Positions 1-8,364 of a stretch of DNA of 17,446 nt are shown here, piece after piece (position 1 is the first letter of the stretch; every line of letters starts with the position of its first letter). The DNA comes from Myxococcales bacterium. Its GTDB lineage: Bacteria; Myxococcota; Polyangia; Polyangiales; Polyangiaceae. The notes under the pieces were generated by a model that was given only the letters and a program-made list of their open reading frames with translations, did not search any database and had not been told where the DNA came from. The DNA lies in contig JAGQIY010000277.1 in assembly GCA_020430865.1 (NCBI GenBank), positions 1 through 17,446 of the forward strand, given 5' to 3'. The translations under genes and the position numbers were made by a program.

Positions 1-1
1 G

Positions 2-1219
2 AACGGCTCCGTGAAGGTCATGGACTTCGGCGTCGCCAAGGCGCTCGGCATGAGCACGGAGACGACCAGCGCCGGTCAGATCAAGGGCAAGGCGCCGTAC
101 ATGAGCCCGGAGCAAGCTGGAGGTCGCAAGGTCGACCGCCGCAGCGACGTGTTCGCCCTGGGTATCTGCCTCTACGAAGCCACGACCGGCAAGCGCCCCT
201 TCTCGGCCCCGGGTGGTAACCAGATCCAGATCATCAAACAGATCCTCAGCGGTCAGTTCGAACCCCCGAGCGCACACGTCCCCGGGTACCCCCAAGAGCT
301 CGAGCAGATCATCCTGAAGGCGATGGCGATGGATCCGTTCCAGCGCTTCTCGACGGCTGATCGGATGAAGACGGCTCTGGAGGAGTGGCTGGCACGGTCA
401 GGGCCAGTGATCACCCAGACACAGGTCGGTGCCGAGCTGCAGAGTCGCGTGGGTCACATCGTCAGCGAGCGCCAGGAGCACATCAAGCACCTGATGCGGC
501 AGAGCCTGGCCCGGGTCACCGCTTCGCCGCGCGACAGCTTTCAGAGCGTGGGAGACCAGTCCGCGTCGGTTCCGAGCTTCATCCGCAACGTCGCGCCGAC
601 GTCGACCTCCGGCGCCGAGCTGAGCCAGGGTGCCATTTCCGCCCCACGGAAACGACCGAGCGCGATGGGCACGGTCTTCATGGGAGTCGGGATAGGTCTT
701 GGTGCCTTCTTGTTGATTGGAGGGTTGGGCTTCGGCGGGTGGTACTTGCTCGGCGGTCCCAAGCCGCCCGAGCCCGTGGCGGCCACCACGGTCGCTCCGC
801 CACCGCCCGCCGCTCCACCAGCCACGCAATCGAGCGCGGGCGCCGAGCCAGCGCCGATGAAAGCCAACGTGGAGTACATCACCGTACGGACGGTGCCCGC
901 CGATGGCGTCTCGCTCGAGTTCGAGGGCTCGGTGCTGAAACCGGGCATCAATCGGGTACCGCGCCCGCTGCCCGGGACGACCCGCAAGCTGATCGCACGT
1001 GCCGATGGGTATGAGGAGCAAACGCTGAACCTCGACTCCGAGACTCCGTCGACCGTGGACCTGGTGCTGAGCGCCAAGGCGGCGCCCAAGGCGGAGCCAG
1101 AGCAACCCCCTGCGGCAGCCCACGAGGAGCGTGCGACGAAACCGGCTCCAAAGCAGGAGAAGCCGGCCGAGAAGCCCAAGCCGACCCCCGTGGACATCCC
1201 GGACAATCCCTTCGACTAG
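2..1219 (+). CDS. Ser/Thr protein kinase, 3' part (5' end outside window)
   Basis: Partial eukaryotic-type Ser/Thr kinase; the N-lobe and the HRD catalytic loop lie upstream of base 1. The visible part opens with the magnesium-binding DFG (VKVMDFGVAK), followed by the activation segment ending in YMSPEQ (the APE equivalent), then the DRRSDVFALG helix and the RPF and FQRFSTA C-lobe signatures. After the C-lobe come a linker, one transmembrane helix starting near base 665 (MGTVFMGVGIGLGAFLLIGG), a Pro/Ala linker, a PEGA-like beta domain (about bases 868-1075) and a Lys/Pro/Glu-rich tail. The inferred topology is kinase in the cytoplasm and PEGA-like domain outside the inner membrane, as in many myxobacterial kinases. 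The open frame runs through base 1 (codons NGS before VKVM), so the GTG at 11 is not the start. Substrate unknown. Kinase identity is very secure; the PEGA assignment is from pattern only. Confidence 0.95.
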   Translation, partial: NGSVKVMDFGVAKALGMSTETTSAGQIKGKAPYMSPEQAGGRKVDRRSDVFALGICLYEATTGKRPFSAPGGNQIQIIKQILSGQFEPPSAHVPGYPQELEQIILKAMAMDPFQRFSTADRMKTALEEWLARSGPVITQTQVGAELQSRVGHIVSERQEHIKHLMRQSLARVTASPRDSFQSVGDQSASVPSFIRNVAPTSTSGAELSQGAISAPRKRPSAMGTVFMGVGIGLGAFLLIGGLGFGGWYLLGGPKPPEPVAATTVAPPPPAAPPATQSSAGAEPAPMKANVEYITVRTVPADGVSLEFEGSVLKPGINRVPRPLPGTTRKLIARADGYEEQTLNLDSETPSTVDLVLSAKAAPKAEPEQPPAAAHEERATKPAPKQEKPAEKPKPTPVDIPDNPFD

Positions 1220-1333
1220 TCGCTCGCTGGCGGACGGCGAGCGGGGACGAAGACGGCGTGAAGTGCCGTCCTCGAGCCTTTCCATGTTGAACGGCCGCCA
1301 CACACCGTGCGGGACGAGAGGAAGCTACGGCAA

Positions 1334-1356
1334 TGCCGCAATCTTGAAGTGCGGCA
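1334..1356 (+). terminator. Hairpin downstream of kinase gene, possible terminator
   Basis: A perfect 7-base inverted repeat (TGCCGCA at 1334-1340, TGCGGCA at 1350-1356) with a 9-base loop lies in the 200-base gap between the kinase stop and the next start. No T-tract follows, so it is not a classical intrinsic terminator; it could equally be a transcript-processing or attenuation hairpin. I see no convincing -35/-10 pair in the rest of the gap. Confidence 0.3.
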
Positions 1357-1419
1357 CGTAGTAAGACGATGATTGAGCAGTTGCGCCACACCGGAGCAAA
1401 TCAGAGATAGGACAAGCGG

Positions 1420-2424
1420 ATGACGGAGTGTTCTTCGTTCGCAGCCAGAGGCTCGCGAACTTGGCGGCGAACCATCGCCAGCGGGTTGATTTGCACCATG
1501 GCCGCTCTGAGCGTGAGCCTCGTGAGTGCACCGCTGCGCGCCCAGGAGATGAGCGAGGCGGAAACCAAGGCCGAAGCCGCTCGCCTGTACAACGAGGCGA
1601 AGCGCGCGCTCAGTGAGGAGCGCTATCGCGACGCGGCAACCAACTTCGAGGCCGCGAGCCGCCTTCGGCCCCACGCCGTGGCGCTCTACACCGCCGCTCA
1701 GGCGTGGGAGCTCGCTGGAGAGCAGGCTCGCGCTGCGGATGCGTTCGCGCTTGCCCTGGCTACGCCGAAGTTGAACGAGTCCCAGGCGGCGCGAGCGCGG
1801 GAGCGCCTCGACGCCTTGGAAGCAGACCTTGGCGTCGTCTCCGTCCTTGGGGAGGACACCACCCGGGTTCAGCTCGATGACCACTCGGAGTTCAAGGCTC
1901 CGGCGCGTCTTCATGCCGCCGGGGGCAGCCACGTGCTGCTCATCTTGCGGGCGGATGGGTCCGTCGAGCGCCGAAACATCGAAGTGAAGGCGGGAGACGT
2001 CCTCGAGCTCGACGCCGAGGCGAAGACAGAGGAGCAGCCGAAGGAGGAGCCAAAGCCCAAGCAGCTCGAGGAACCCAAGCTGCAGCCGGTGGTGGTCGAG
2101 GAACCCAAGGAAGAATCCCCCTGGAAAACCGTCGGATTCATCAGCGCAGGCGCGGGACTGGCGTCGGTGCTAGGCGGCGTGCTGCTCGGGCTCTCCGCCA
2201 AGGACGCAGAGACGGCCTACAACGCTGGACCGACCCGTGAGAGCTTCGACCACGCGAAGGGCCTGCAAACCCAAACGAACATCATGCTGATCGCTGGCGG
2301 GGTGCTGACCGCCGCCGGCATCACGTTGATCTTCTGGCAGCCTGGCGCGTCCGAGGGCGGTGCGAGAGGCAAGATGAGCGTCGGCTTGGGACCAGCGCAG
2401 CTCTGGGCAAAGGGGGATTTCTGA
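1420..2424 (+). CDS. Exported TPR/PEGA-like protein with two C-terminal membrane helices
   Basis: Not assignable to a named gene. From the N-terminus: a signal sequence (basic RTWRR, hydrophobic core about 20-36, likely cleavage near APLRAQ); TPR-like helices at about 45-130 (ARLYNEAKRALSEERYRDAA, then ALYTAAQAWELAGEQARAAD); a PEGA/carboxypeptidase-regulatory-like beta region at about 138-198; a Glu/Pro/Lys-rich linker at 202-235; and two hydrophobic helices at about 236-258 and 287-306. The predicted location is the periplasm, tethered to a membrane at its C-terminus. This layout recurs next to Ser/Thr kinases in myxobacteria, which suggests a scaffold or sensor role (inference). The ATG at 1420 has AGGA at 1409-1412, a good ribosome binding site. 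It follows the kinase after 200 bases and overlaps the next gene by one base. Confidence 0.85.
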   Translation: MTECSSFAARGSRTWRRTIASGLICTMAALSVSLVSAPLRAQEMSEAETKAEAARLYNEAKRALSEERYRDAATNFEAASRLRPHAVALYTAAQAWELAGEQARAADAFALALATPKLNESQAARARERLDALEADLGVVSVLGEDTTRVQLDDHSEFKAPARLHAAGGSHVLLILRADGSVERRNIEVKAGDVLELDAEAKTEEQPKEEPKPKQLEEPKLQPVVVEEPKEESPWKTVGFISAGAGLASVLGGVLLGLSAKDAETAYNAGPTRESFDHAKGLQTQTNIMLIAGGVLTAAGITLIFWQPGASEGGARGKMSVGLGPAQLWAKGDF

Positions 2425-3962
2425 TGCGACGCTCTACTTCGCTGGGTTTGGTCTGCGGCGCGCTGGGCGGACTCGCCTTCGCCGCCTGTAGCTTGGATCT
2501 CGACGAGGGCCTGATTGGCAAGGGCTCGGATCGAGACGGTGGCGCCGATAGCTCCGTCGGTGGCAGCGCCGGTGCTGGGGGGTCGTCCGGGGGAGCCTCG
2601 GGTGGTTCCGCGGGGACAAGCTCTGGCGGCAACGGTGCCAGCGGCGGCTCGGCCGGGTCGAGCGGCGGGTCCGGCGGCGGCCTGCCTGACGCAGGTACTT
2701 GCAGCGGGGACGGCAGCGAGTGCAGCGCCCCGACGGATCCCTGCCTCTCCCCCACCTGCGTCGCGGGCGAGTGCGTCTACGAGGTGTGTCCGCCGACGGG
2801 CTGCACGGGCCAGGTCTGCGGCGGCTCGGGGACTTGCGAGATGAGCGCAACCACCTACGGCTTCCAGGCTCACCAGTTCTCGCTGGGTGATGAGGTTGGC
2901 TGCAATGGCAACGCGCAGTTCTGCATCGCTACGCTGGACAACCTGCTGTTCGTCGGCACGGCGACCAAGGGGATCCTGGCCTGGGACATGACGAACCCCG
3001 TGGCTCCCCAGGAGCTGACCGTCGAGCAACCCCCTTTCGCGGTCACGCGCATCGCGGCGACATCGGGCCGAGTGCTGTTGGAAGGTCCGATCGCCGGAGG
3101 TCGCTTGTCGCTTGGTTGGATCGACCGCCCCGCCCCCAAGTCGACCAGCGTCACTACGCATACGGCGGGTGTGGGCTTCTCACGCAGCATCAGCGCGGTG
3201 TATCCGAGCTCGGACCACGGCTTCTTCTTGGTGTTGAACAACTCTGGTGAGTTCTACCCTGCGGCACGCCTGCTCCCGCCGCTGATGAACACGGACACCA
3301 TCACGATGCAGACTTCGGCCGGTATCCCCTCGGGAGCGCGGGTGATCGGAGCCAGCGGGACACGCCTGATTACGTTCCGCACGGAGACAAGTACCGGAAA
3401 CTTCGAGCCCTACTTCAGCTTCGAGCGCTCTGCTGGCACCCCTCAAGCTCAGAACGACGGTGAGGTGAACCTTTACGGTCAAACTGGTGAGGTCCCCACC
3501 AGCTCGGGCGCCCACAACTTCGCGTCCGGCAACGATGGCTCGCTGGCGTGGAGCACCAACATCGTCATTCGCAACGACGCCGGAAGCCCGGTCACGACCG
3601 GAGTCACCTTCCGCTGGCCGCTCGTCGACAGCAGCGCAACGAGTCTGGACGGCTCTCAGCGCGTGGACCTCGAGACCTATCCAGAGCAGCCGTACAACTC
3701 GGGACTCGGTGGCCCGATCGCGATGCTCAACTCGACCACGGCCCTGGTGACCGCCGCGGATCCCGCCAACATGAACCAGACCGCGGTCCACATCGTGACT
3801 CGTGGGTCCACGCTGATGCTGGATCCGAGCCGCTTCGTCATCCCTTACTCCACCAACCAGATCGGCGTCGCGGGCGGGCTTCGCTTCGGCTACGTCCTGG
3901 CACCTCCAGTGAGCACTGGAACGAACGCGACGATCTACGTGTTCGCTCCAGGATGCAGCTAG
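2424..3962 (+). CDS. Cys-rich lipoprotein with Gly/Ser linker and propeller-like domain
   Basis: A 512-residue lipoprotein of unknown function. The N-terminus is a lipoprotein signal (lipobox FAAC, lipidated Cys22). Residues 39-87 are a flexible Gly/Ser/Ala linker, followed by a Cys-dense segment (C93, C100, C107, C112, C117, C122, C127, C132, C138) that looks disulfide-bonded. From about 140 to the end the chain has beta-rich repeats (for example LLFVGTATKGILAWDMTNPV), suggesting a beta-propeller-like fold; this is inference. The linker followed by Cys-rich segment is typical of myxobacterial surface lipoproteins, likely outer-membrane exposed. The ATG overlaps the upstream TGA (TGATG), and AAAGGGGG at 2409-2416 is a strong ribosome binding site, so translation is coupled to the TPR/PEGA-like gene and the two products probably work together. 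No enzyme motif seen. Confidence 0.85.
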   Translation: MRRSTSLGLVCGALGGLAFAACSLDLDEGLIGKGSDRDGGADSSVGGSAGAGGSSGGASGGSAGTSSGGNGASGGSAGSSGGSGGGLPDAGTCSGDGSECSAPTDPCLSPTCVAGECVYEVCPPTGCTGQVCGGSGTCEMSATTYGFQAHQFSLGDEVGCNGNAQFCIATLDNLLFVGTATKGILAWDMTNPVAPQELTVEQPPFAVTRIAATSGRVLLEGPIAGGRLSLGWIDRPAPKSTSVTTHTAGVGFSRSISAVYPSSDHGFFLVLNNSGEFYPAARLLPPLMNTDTITMQTSAGIPSGARVIGASGTRLITFRTETSTGNFEPYFSFERSAGTPQAQNDGEVNLYGQTGEVPTSSGAHNFASGNDGSLAWSTNIVIRNDAGSPVTTGVTFRWPLVDSSATSLDGSQRVDLETYPEQPYNSGLGGPIAMLNSTTALVTAADPANMNQTAVHIVTRGSTLMLDPSRFVIPYSTNQIGVAGGLRFGYVLAPPVSTGTNATIYVFAPGCS

Positions 3963-3963
3963 C

Positions 3964-3999
3964 CGATTGACAGAGTGTCGGGAGACACCCTGTCAATCG
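3964..3999. terminator. Long inverted repeat between convergent genes, bidirectional terminator
   Basis: Two 16-base arms (3964-3979 and 3984-3999) with a 4-base loop pair at 15 of 16 positions. It begins two bases after the stop of the plus-strand lipoprotein and lies 28 bases beyond the stop of the minus-strand lipoprotein. The one mismatch (A3974 opposite C3989) becomes a G-U wobble in the minus-strand transcript, so the stem is continuous only for the minus-strand RNA. No T-tract follows on either side. Confidence 0.7.
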
Positions 4000-4026
4000 A
4001 TGGCGAGCGCGACCGCGCCGGCTCGG

Positions 4027-5127
4027 TCACTGGACGCGCACGGTGATGCGCACCCACTCCGTACCGCCACGGTTGTCGTGGGCGACCGCCCAGAGCTTGT
4101 AGTCGCCAGGCTCCTTCGGGGCATAGAAGCTCGTGCCGTAGTCGCTGTTGAAGCCCTTCTGGGCGTCGGCCAGCAGACGCACGGCAGATTTGAAGTCGCC
4201 CTTCTCGGCGTAGTAGTTGATCCACATCTGCTCGGTCACCTTGCGACCCTCCGAGGCGGCGGCGACGTCGTCGAGCTCCGCGACGTCGCTGGAGATCAAG
4301 GGCCGAATCTTGATCTCCGGGCAGTCCTGCTGGTCACCGTCCGCTTCGCATGCGGGCACGCAGGCTAGCCCCTCGCCGCAGACGTCGGTGGGAGGAGGCG
4401 GATCCGCGAGGCAAGCATCACCGATGCAATCCGGGAGCACCACCTTGTCGTCGAACTCGAACCCCGTGATCACCGGATTGGCGTTGGAGAAGTCGTCATA
4501 GACGTAGGCGCCAGTGTAGCCCGCGACGAAGCCCTCCGCGCCGACCTGCTTCCCGTCGGCCCCGAAGCAAGCCAGGGGGAAGCCTTCCTGCCCCTCGGGG
4601 GCGGGCCCAAGCTCACCCGCGCAAGCCGCGAAGAACACGTACGCCAAGCCATAGGGGATCAGATCGGGATCCTTCGAGACGGGACGAGACGAGATGATGT
4701 CGTCAGGCACGCTGAAGGTGAACTGGTTCCCGGTGCCGAAACCGAACCCCGGAGGAGGAGCCTGGCCCGCGTCGACCGCCGCCAAGCCCTTGGCGAGCGC
4801 CTCGTAGCAGCCATAGTAGAAGTCGCCAGGCGGGTTGAAGCAGCCGCTGAACCACGTGACCTGCACCGGACGCGGTGCTTCGTCGCTGCCGTCGTACCAC
4901 AGCATGCTGACGTTCACGTCATCTCCCGGCTGGGGGTACGGCTTGTCCTTCTGTACCGCGAGGACACGCAGAGAGTTGATCTCACTGGGGGGATCGAACT
5001 CAGCACCACAGCCGATGGACAGGGCACCCGTTGCCACGGCCAGGCACAGACCGAGGGAGGTACCTCTCCGAGCGCTGGAGACGCGCTCTTGAAGCTTCGA
5101 TGTATCGATGTGTCGCTTGGCAAACAT
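4027..5127 (-). CDS. Lipoprotein coupled to TonB-dependent receptor
   Basis: A 366-residue lipoprotein, function unknown. The signal peptide has a long basic N-region (RHIDTSKLQERVSSARRGTS) and a lipobox LSIGC, giving lipidated Cys40. The mature chain starts with an Ig-like strand pattern (INSLRVLAVQKDKPYPQPGD), has a mid-chain Cys cluster (C234, C239, C250, C256, C260, C269) and ends in an immunoglobulin-like beta segment (PGDYKLWAVAHDNRGGTEWV). The start overlaps the receptor stop by one base (TGATG), preceded by a strong ribosome binding site GAGGTGAG (minus strand, 5140-5133). This tight coupling suggests it forms a complex with the receptor, like the surface-exposed lipoproteins that accompany SusC- or Oar-type receptors; that comparison is inference and it shows no SusD motif I can name. 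Transcription probably ends at the hairpin at 3964-3999. Confidence 0.85.
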   Translation of the reverse strand: MFAKRHIDTSKLQERVSSARRGTSLGLCLAVATGALSIGCGAEFDPPSEINSLRVLAVQKDKPYPQPGDDVNVSMLWYDGSDEAPRPVQVTWFSGCFNPPGDFYYGCYEALAKGLAAVDAGQAPPPGFGFGTGNQFTFSVPDDIISSRPVSKDPDLIPYGLAYVFFAACAGELGPAPEGQEGFPLACFGADGKQVGAEGFVAGYTGAYVYDDFSNANPVITGFEFDDKVVLPDCIGDACLADPPPPTDVCGEGLACVPACEADGDQQDCPEIKIRPLISSDVAELDDVAAASEGRKVTEQMWINYYAEKGDFKSAVRLLADAQKGFNSDYGTSFYAPKEPGDYKLWAVAHDNRGGTEWVRITVRVQ

Positions 5128-7964
5128 CAGAACTCACCTCGCACGCCGAGGCTCGGGATCAATGGTAGCCCCTGTTGGTAGCTCCGGCGACTGAAGTTGT
5201 AGTTGTACAGAATCGCCTCTCGCGCCGCGTTGTTGTAGACGTTCTGCACGTCCAGGTACGCCGACAAGCGCCAGTCTCGAAACTGCCACCGCTTATCCAC
5301 ACGGATATCTAACTGATGAAAGAGCGGCAGCCGCTCGCTGAACGGTGCTGCCTGAATCGGCGTGTAAGCGCCAGCGTCGGCGGCGTACAACGCGGTGAGC
5401 GCTGGTTCACTGAGCGCCGGCGTATCCAGTGATCCCGAGATGACACGGAAGCGCGCGCCGAACTCCCAGCCGCGGCCGAGGCGGTAGCTGCCCAGCATCG
5501 TGAGGTTGTGGGTCTGGTCGTACTGAAAGAGGTACTCCTCCTCCTCAGGGCTCTCTTGCCGGACACTGCGGCTCAGCGTGTACGCCACCCAGCCGAAGAA
5601 GTGCTTGTCGGGCTTGTACTTCAGCAGGGTCTCCAGGCCCATGGTGTAGCCCGTACCCTGGTTCCCATAATCGAATCCCCCGGCGTCCGCCGCCTGACGA
5701 CTCACCAGGTTCGTCAGGTCCTTGTAGAAGCCCTCCACGCTCAGCTCGATGTGGCGCGTGAACTCCTGCTCGACCCCGAGGGTGTAGTGCAGGGCCTGGT
5801 TCGACTCGAGTCCGGGGGTACCGAACACGTCGTCGGTCTCTTGGAACTGAGGTGGCTGACGGAACACACCGACGCCGCCCTTCACGGTCGTTCGCAGGGC
5901 GAGCTTGCCGGCTTCCTCGTCCCCGTCCAGCGTCGGATTGACGATGTCGTAGCGCGCGTTGACCCGTGGTGAGAGATCCGAGTGACCGGAGTCCCGCGCA
6001 AAGTCCAGGCGCAAGCCAGGGACCACGCGCAAGCGGGGTGTCGGCGTGACCTCGGCCTCGGCGTACCACGCGGGTCGATAACCCGTACCCTTCTGGCGCT
6101 GCTCCAGCGGCGGCTTGGTAACGAAGGGCCCCGGATCGGGTTCACCGGGCCGCGGCGGCTGCGGCGCGCGCACCACGACCTCGAACGGCACGATCTGGAT
6201 ATCCGTCCCGACGTTGAGCTTGGCGCCCTTGGTCAGCGTCCAGCCAAACTCGCTGCGGGTCTCGATCGGAACCAGGTTCAAGTCGAACAGGAAGCTCGAG
6301 ACCGAGAACGCCAGATTCGTCTCCCCGACCGAGAGCATCGTATTCAGCTCGAGGTCCTTGCTGAGCTGCGTCTCGTACAGCATCTGGCCACGCCAGAAGC
6401 TGGTGGAGAACGACAGATTTCCTCCGAACGCCGGGTCCTGCGCCGCAGGGTCCTTGATCAGGATCTCCAGCTCGTCGTGGGAGCCGTAGAAGCGCATGGA
6501 CAGGCGCGAGTTCGCGTCAGGCTTGTGATCGACGATGAACTGGTAATCGTCGTAGACGGGTGCGCTGGTGACGCCCGCGCCAGCTTCCTCGAGCACGGGT
6601 TTCAACCAGAGATCGAACCAGCTGCGGCGTCCTGCGGCGGCGAAGCTCCAGTTCTTCAGCGGACCCAACGGGCCCTGCACCAGCAGACGCGCGTCGATCA
6701 GGTCGACCTGCGCCATGCCGTGATAGCAGCCCTTCTTGTCCGAGGCCTTTCCGTATGGACCCGTGCAGCTGATGTCCGGTTCGCGCAGCGCAACGTCCAC
6801 GATACCGCCCATCACGCGGCCGTAGCGGGCGCTGAAGTTGCCAGGGTAGAAGTCGATTCGATCCAGGAGCTCTGTTGGAACGACGCTGGATAGCCCACCG
6901 AAGTGGTAAATCAGTGGGACCTCGGAGCCGTCGACGAAGGTCGCCGTGTCCTGAGGTGCCGAGCCACGCACGATCAAGAGCCCGGCCAGGCCAGGCGGGC
7001 GAGCCACGCCTGGCAAGCTCTGAATGGATCGCAGTGCGTCACCGCTGGTGCCGGGGATACGCGCGATCTCCCGGCGCTCGACCGTGCGTCGCGTGACCTC
7101 ACGGGGCGGGCGTACGCCCTGGATCGTGACCTCTTCGCCCTCGACCTCGGGGGGCAGCGCGTAGTCGAAGTCGTACTCCTTTCCGGGCTCGATCTCGAAG
7201 GGGAACTTGCCCGTGGTGAAACCGGGAGAAGAAATCTCGACGTCGTATTTTCCAGGCGGCAACCCTTCGATCTTCCAGCGGCCTTCGCCGTCAGTGGTCG
7301 TGCCGGTCTGGATGCCGGCGTTGCTGGTGATCAGGATCTGGGCGCCGGCCAGCGGGCCCTTGGTACCTGCGATGCGCAGCGAGCCGCCGATGTTCCCGGT
7401 GTCAGGGACCGCAGGCTTCTTTGGCCCTTCCGGCGAAGGCTTCTCGGGCTCTGCGGGGGTGAGCGTGAAGGAGTACTTGTAGCGAATCTTCGCTGGAATC
7501 GGCTTGCCGTCCTTGGTGGCTGGCTCGAACACGAACTTCAGCGCGGCTGCCTCTGCGGCTTCATCGAAGCCGTTGCCCACTGGCTCGACGCTCTTGGCTT
7601 CGGTGACCTTGCCCTCTTGATCAATCGTGAGTTCGAGGATGACGTCGGCCTGGATCCCTTTCTCTTGCGCTTCCTCGGGGTACGGCGCGGACGCGAACTT
7701 CAGCAGCTTCGGGGGCACCAGCTGCGGCTTCTTCGCCGTCTTGGGATCGTCCTTGGCCGGCTTGACCACGGCGCCCGAGCTACCGCTCGGCACAGCACCG
7801 CTGCCCTCGTCTTGCGCGGCGGCGGTCATGGAAGCGAGCGTGAGCGCGGCAAGGAGTCCCACGGAGGTCCCACGACGCAGCCGCGATCGGGCGTGCGGGT
7901 GCGCACGGGAGACGAGCTGAGAGGCGAGAGTGCGGCGCGGCGACGGCAATTTTCGAGTCCTCAT
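5127..7964 (-). CDS. TonB-dependent receptor fused to N-terminal TonB C-terminal domain
   Basis: Outer-membrane receptor of 945 residues. Domain order: signal peptide (about 1-50, RRGTSVGLLAALTLASMTAAAQ); a TonB C-terminal-like domain at about 83-167 (SAPYPEEAQEKGIQADVILE, then FVFEPATKDGKPIPAKIRYK); a carboxypeptidase-regulatory-like domain at about 193-262 (TTTDGEGRWKIEGLPPGKYD); a TonB-box-like EEVTIQG at about 277; a plug at about 288-395 (IRGSAPQDT-like, VDGSEVPLIYHFGG, RYGRVMGGIVDV); then a beta-barrel ending in Phe. It should import an unidentified substrate using TonB energy. The open frame reaches 8294, but the first 110 residues are Arg/Ser-rich and unlike a coding N-terminus; the ATG at 7964 places the signal peptide correctly, though it has no clear ribosome binding site. 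The stop overlaps the lipoprotein start by one base. Substrate not deducible. Confidence 0.92.
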   Translation of the reverse strand: MRTRKLPSPRRTLASQLVSRAHPHARSRLRRGTSVGLLAALTLASMTAAAQDEGSGAVPSGSSGAVVKPAKDDPKTAKKPQLVPPKLLKFASAPYPEEAQEKGIQADVILELTIDQEGKVTEAKSVEPVGNGFDEAAEAAALKFVFEPATKDGKPIPAKIRYKYSFTLTPAEPEKPSPEGPKKPAVPDTGNIGGSLRIAGTKGPLAGAQILITSNAGIQTGTTTDGEGRWKIEGLPPGKYDVEISSPGFTTGKFPFEIEPGKEYDFDYALPPEVEGEEVTIQGVRPPREVTRRTVERREIARIPGTSGDALRSIQSLPGVARPPGLAGLLIVRGSAPQDTATFVDGSEVPLIYHFGGLSSVVPTELLDRIDFYPGNFSARYGRVMGGIVDVALREPDISCTGPYGKASDKKGCYHGMAQVDLIDARLLVQGPLGPLKNWSFAAAGRRSWFDLWLKPVLEEAGAGVTSAPVYDDYQFIVDHKPDANSRLSMRFYGSHDELEILIKDPAAQDPAFGGNLSFSTSFWRGQMLYETQLSKDLELNTMLSVGETNLAFSVSSFLFDLNLVPIETRSEFGWTLTKGAKLNVGTDIQIVPFEVVVRAPQPPRPGEPDPGPFVTKPPLEQRQKGTGYRPAWYAEAEVTPTPRLRVVPGLRLDFARDSGHSDLSPRVNARYDIVNPTLDGDEEAGKLALRTTVKGGVGVFRQPPQFQETDDVFGTPGLESNQALHYTLGVEQEFTRHIELSVEGFYKDLTNLVSRQAADAGGFDYGNQGTGYTMGLETLLKYKPDKHFFGWVAYTLSRSVRQESPEEEEYLFQYDQTHNLTMLGSYRLGRGWEFGARFRVISGSLDTPALSEPALTALYAADAGAYTPIQAAPFSERLPLFHQLDIRVDKRWQFRDWRLSAYLDVQNVYNNAAREAILYNYNFSRRSYQQGLPLIPSLGVRGEF

Positions 7965-8364
7965 GATGCGTGCGGCGTGGGCGCGAGCGCGACCAGCGCG
8001 CCCGGAGTCTGAAACAAGCCCTACGGGATCACTACAGAAAACCTCGCTCCGTGACGACCCCCGATGCACGGTACTCCCCGAGGAAGCGCAAGCCCTGCCC
8101 AGTTGGGCATCGCAGATGGCGCCCACGGGGCGCGAAGCGAGAGCGTCGAGAGAGCGTAGCTGAGAAGAAGTGACACGAGCCCGCGCGTTTGTGGGACCTC
8201 TTTGGGTCATCGACCACTGCCAAACGACCCGGCGAGCCCATTCTCGACGCCTCACGAGCGGATCGTGGGGCGAGCTGGCTGCTGGCCTGGCCACACAGGG
8301 TCACGCGGTGTATGCGGGGGCACTGGGACTTCCCGAAGGACGTGGTCACGTCGAGTAGTCTGGG
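7965..8364. promoter_or_regulatory. Divergent 400-base intergenic region, receptor and xthA promoters expected
   Basis: No gene is supported here. The promoters of the receptor operon and of xthA must lie in it, but I find no convincing -35/-10, sigma-54 or Fur-like site by eye. Two 14-base dyads with the same layout (6-base arms, GT centre) stand out: TGCCCA-GT-TGGGCA at 8096-8109 and GACGTG-GT-CACGTC at 8339-8352, the latter 12 bases before the xthA ATG. They are candidate operators only. Confidence 0.35.

Noticed and set aside
398..1303. Long minus-strand open frames opposite the kinase tail
   Set aside because: Arg/Gly-rich translations with no recognisable domain, directly antisense to a clear kinase and PEGA-like tail; typical GC-rich shadows.
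2536..2685. Gly/Ser-coding tract as a possible tandem DNA repeat or CRISPR-like array
   Set aside because: Repetition is at the residue level; the bases do not form regular units with spacers.
4995..5127. Twin-arginine export signal in the receptor-linked lipoprotein
   Set aside because: RRGTSLG lacks the Phe-Leu-Lys part of the Tat consensus and the peptide ends in a lipobox, consistent with Sec export.
7965..8294. 110-residue N-terminal extension of the receptor frame
   Set aside because: Arg/Ser-rich with no domain, and it would bury the signal peptide; the ATG at 7964 starts a normal export signal.
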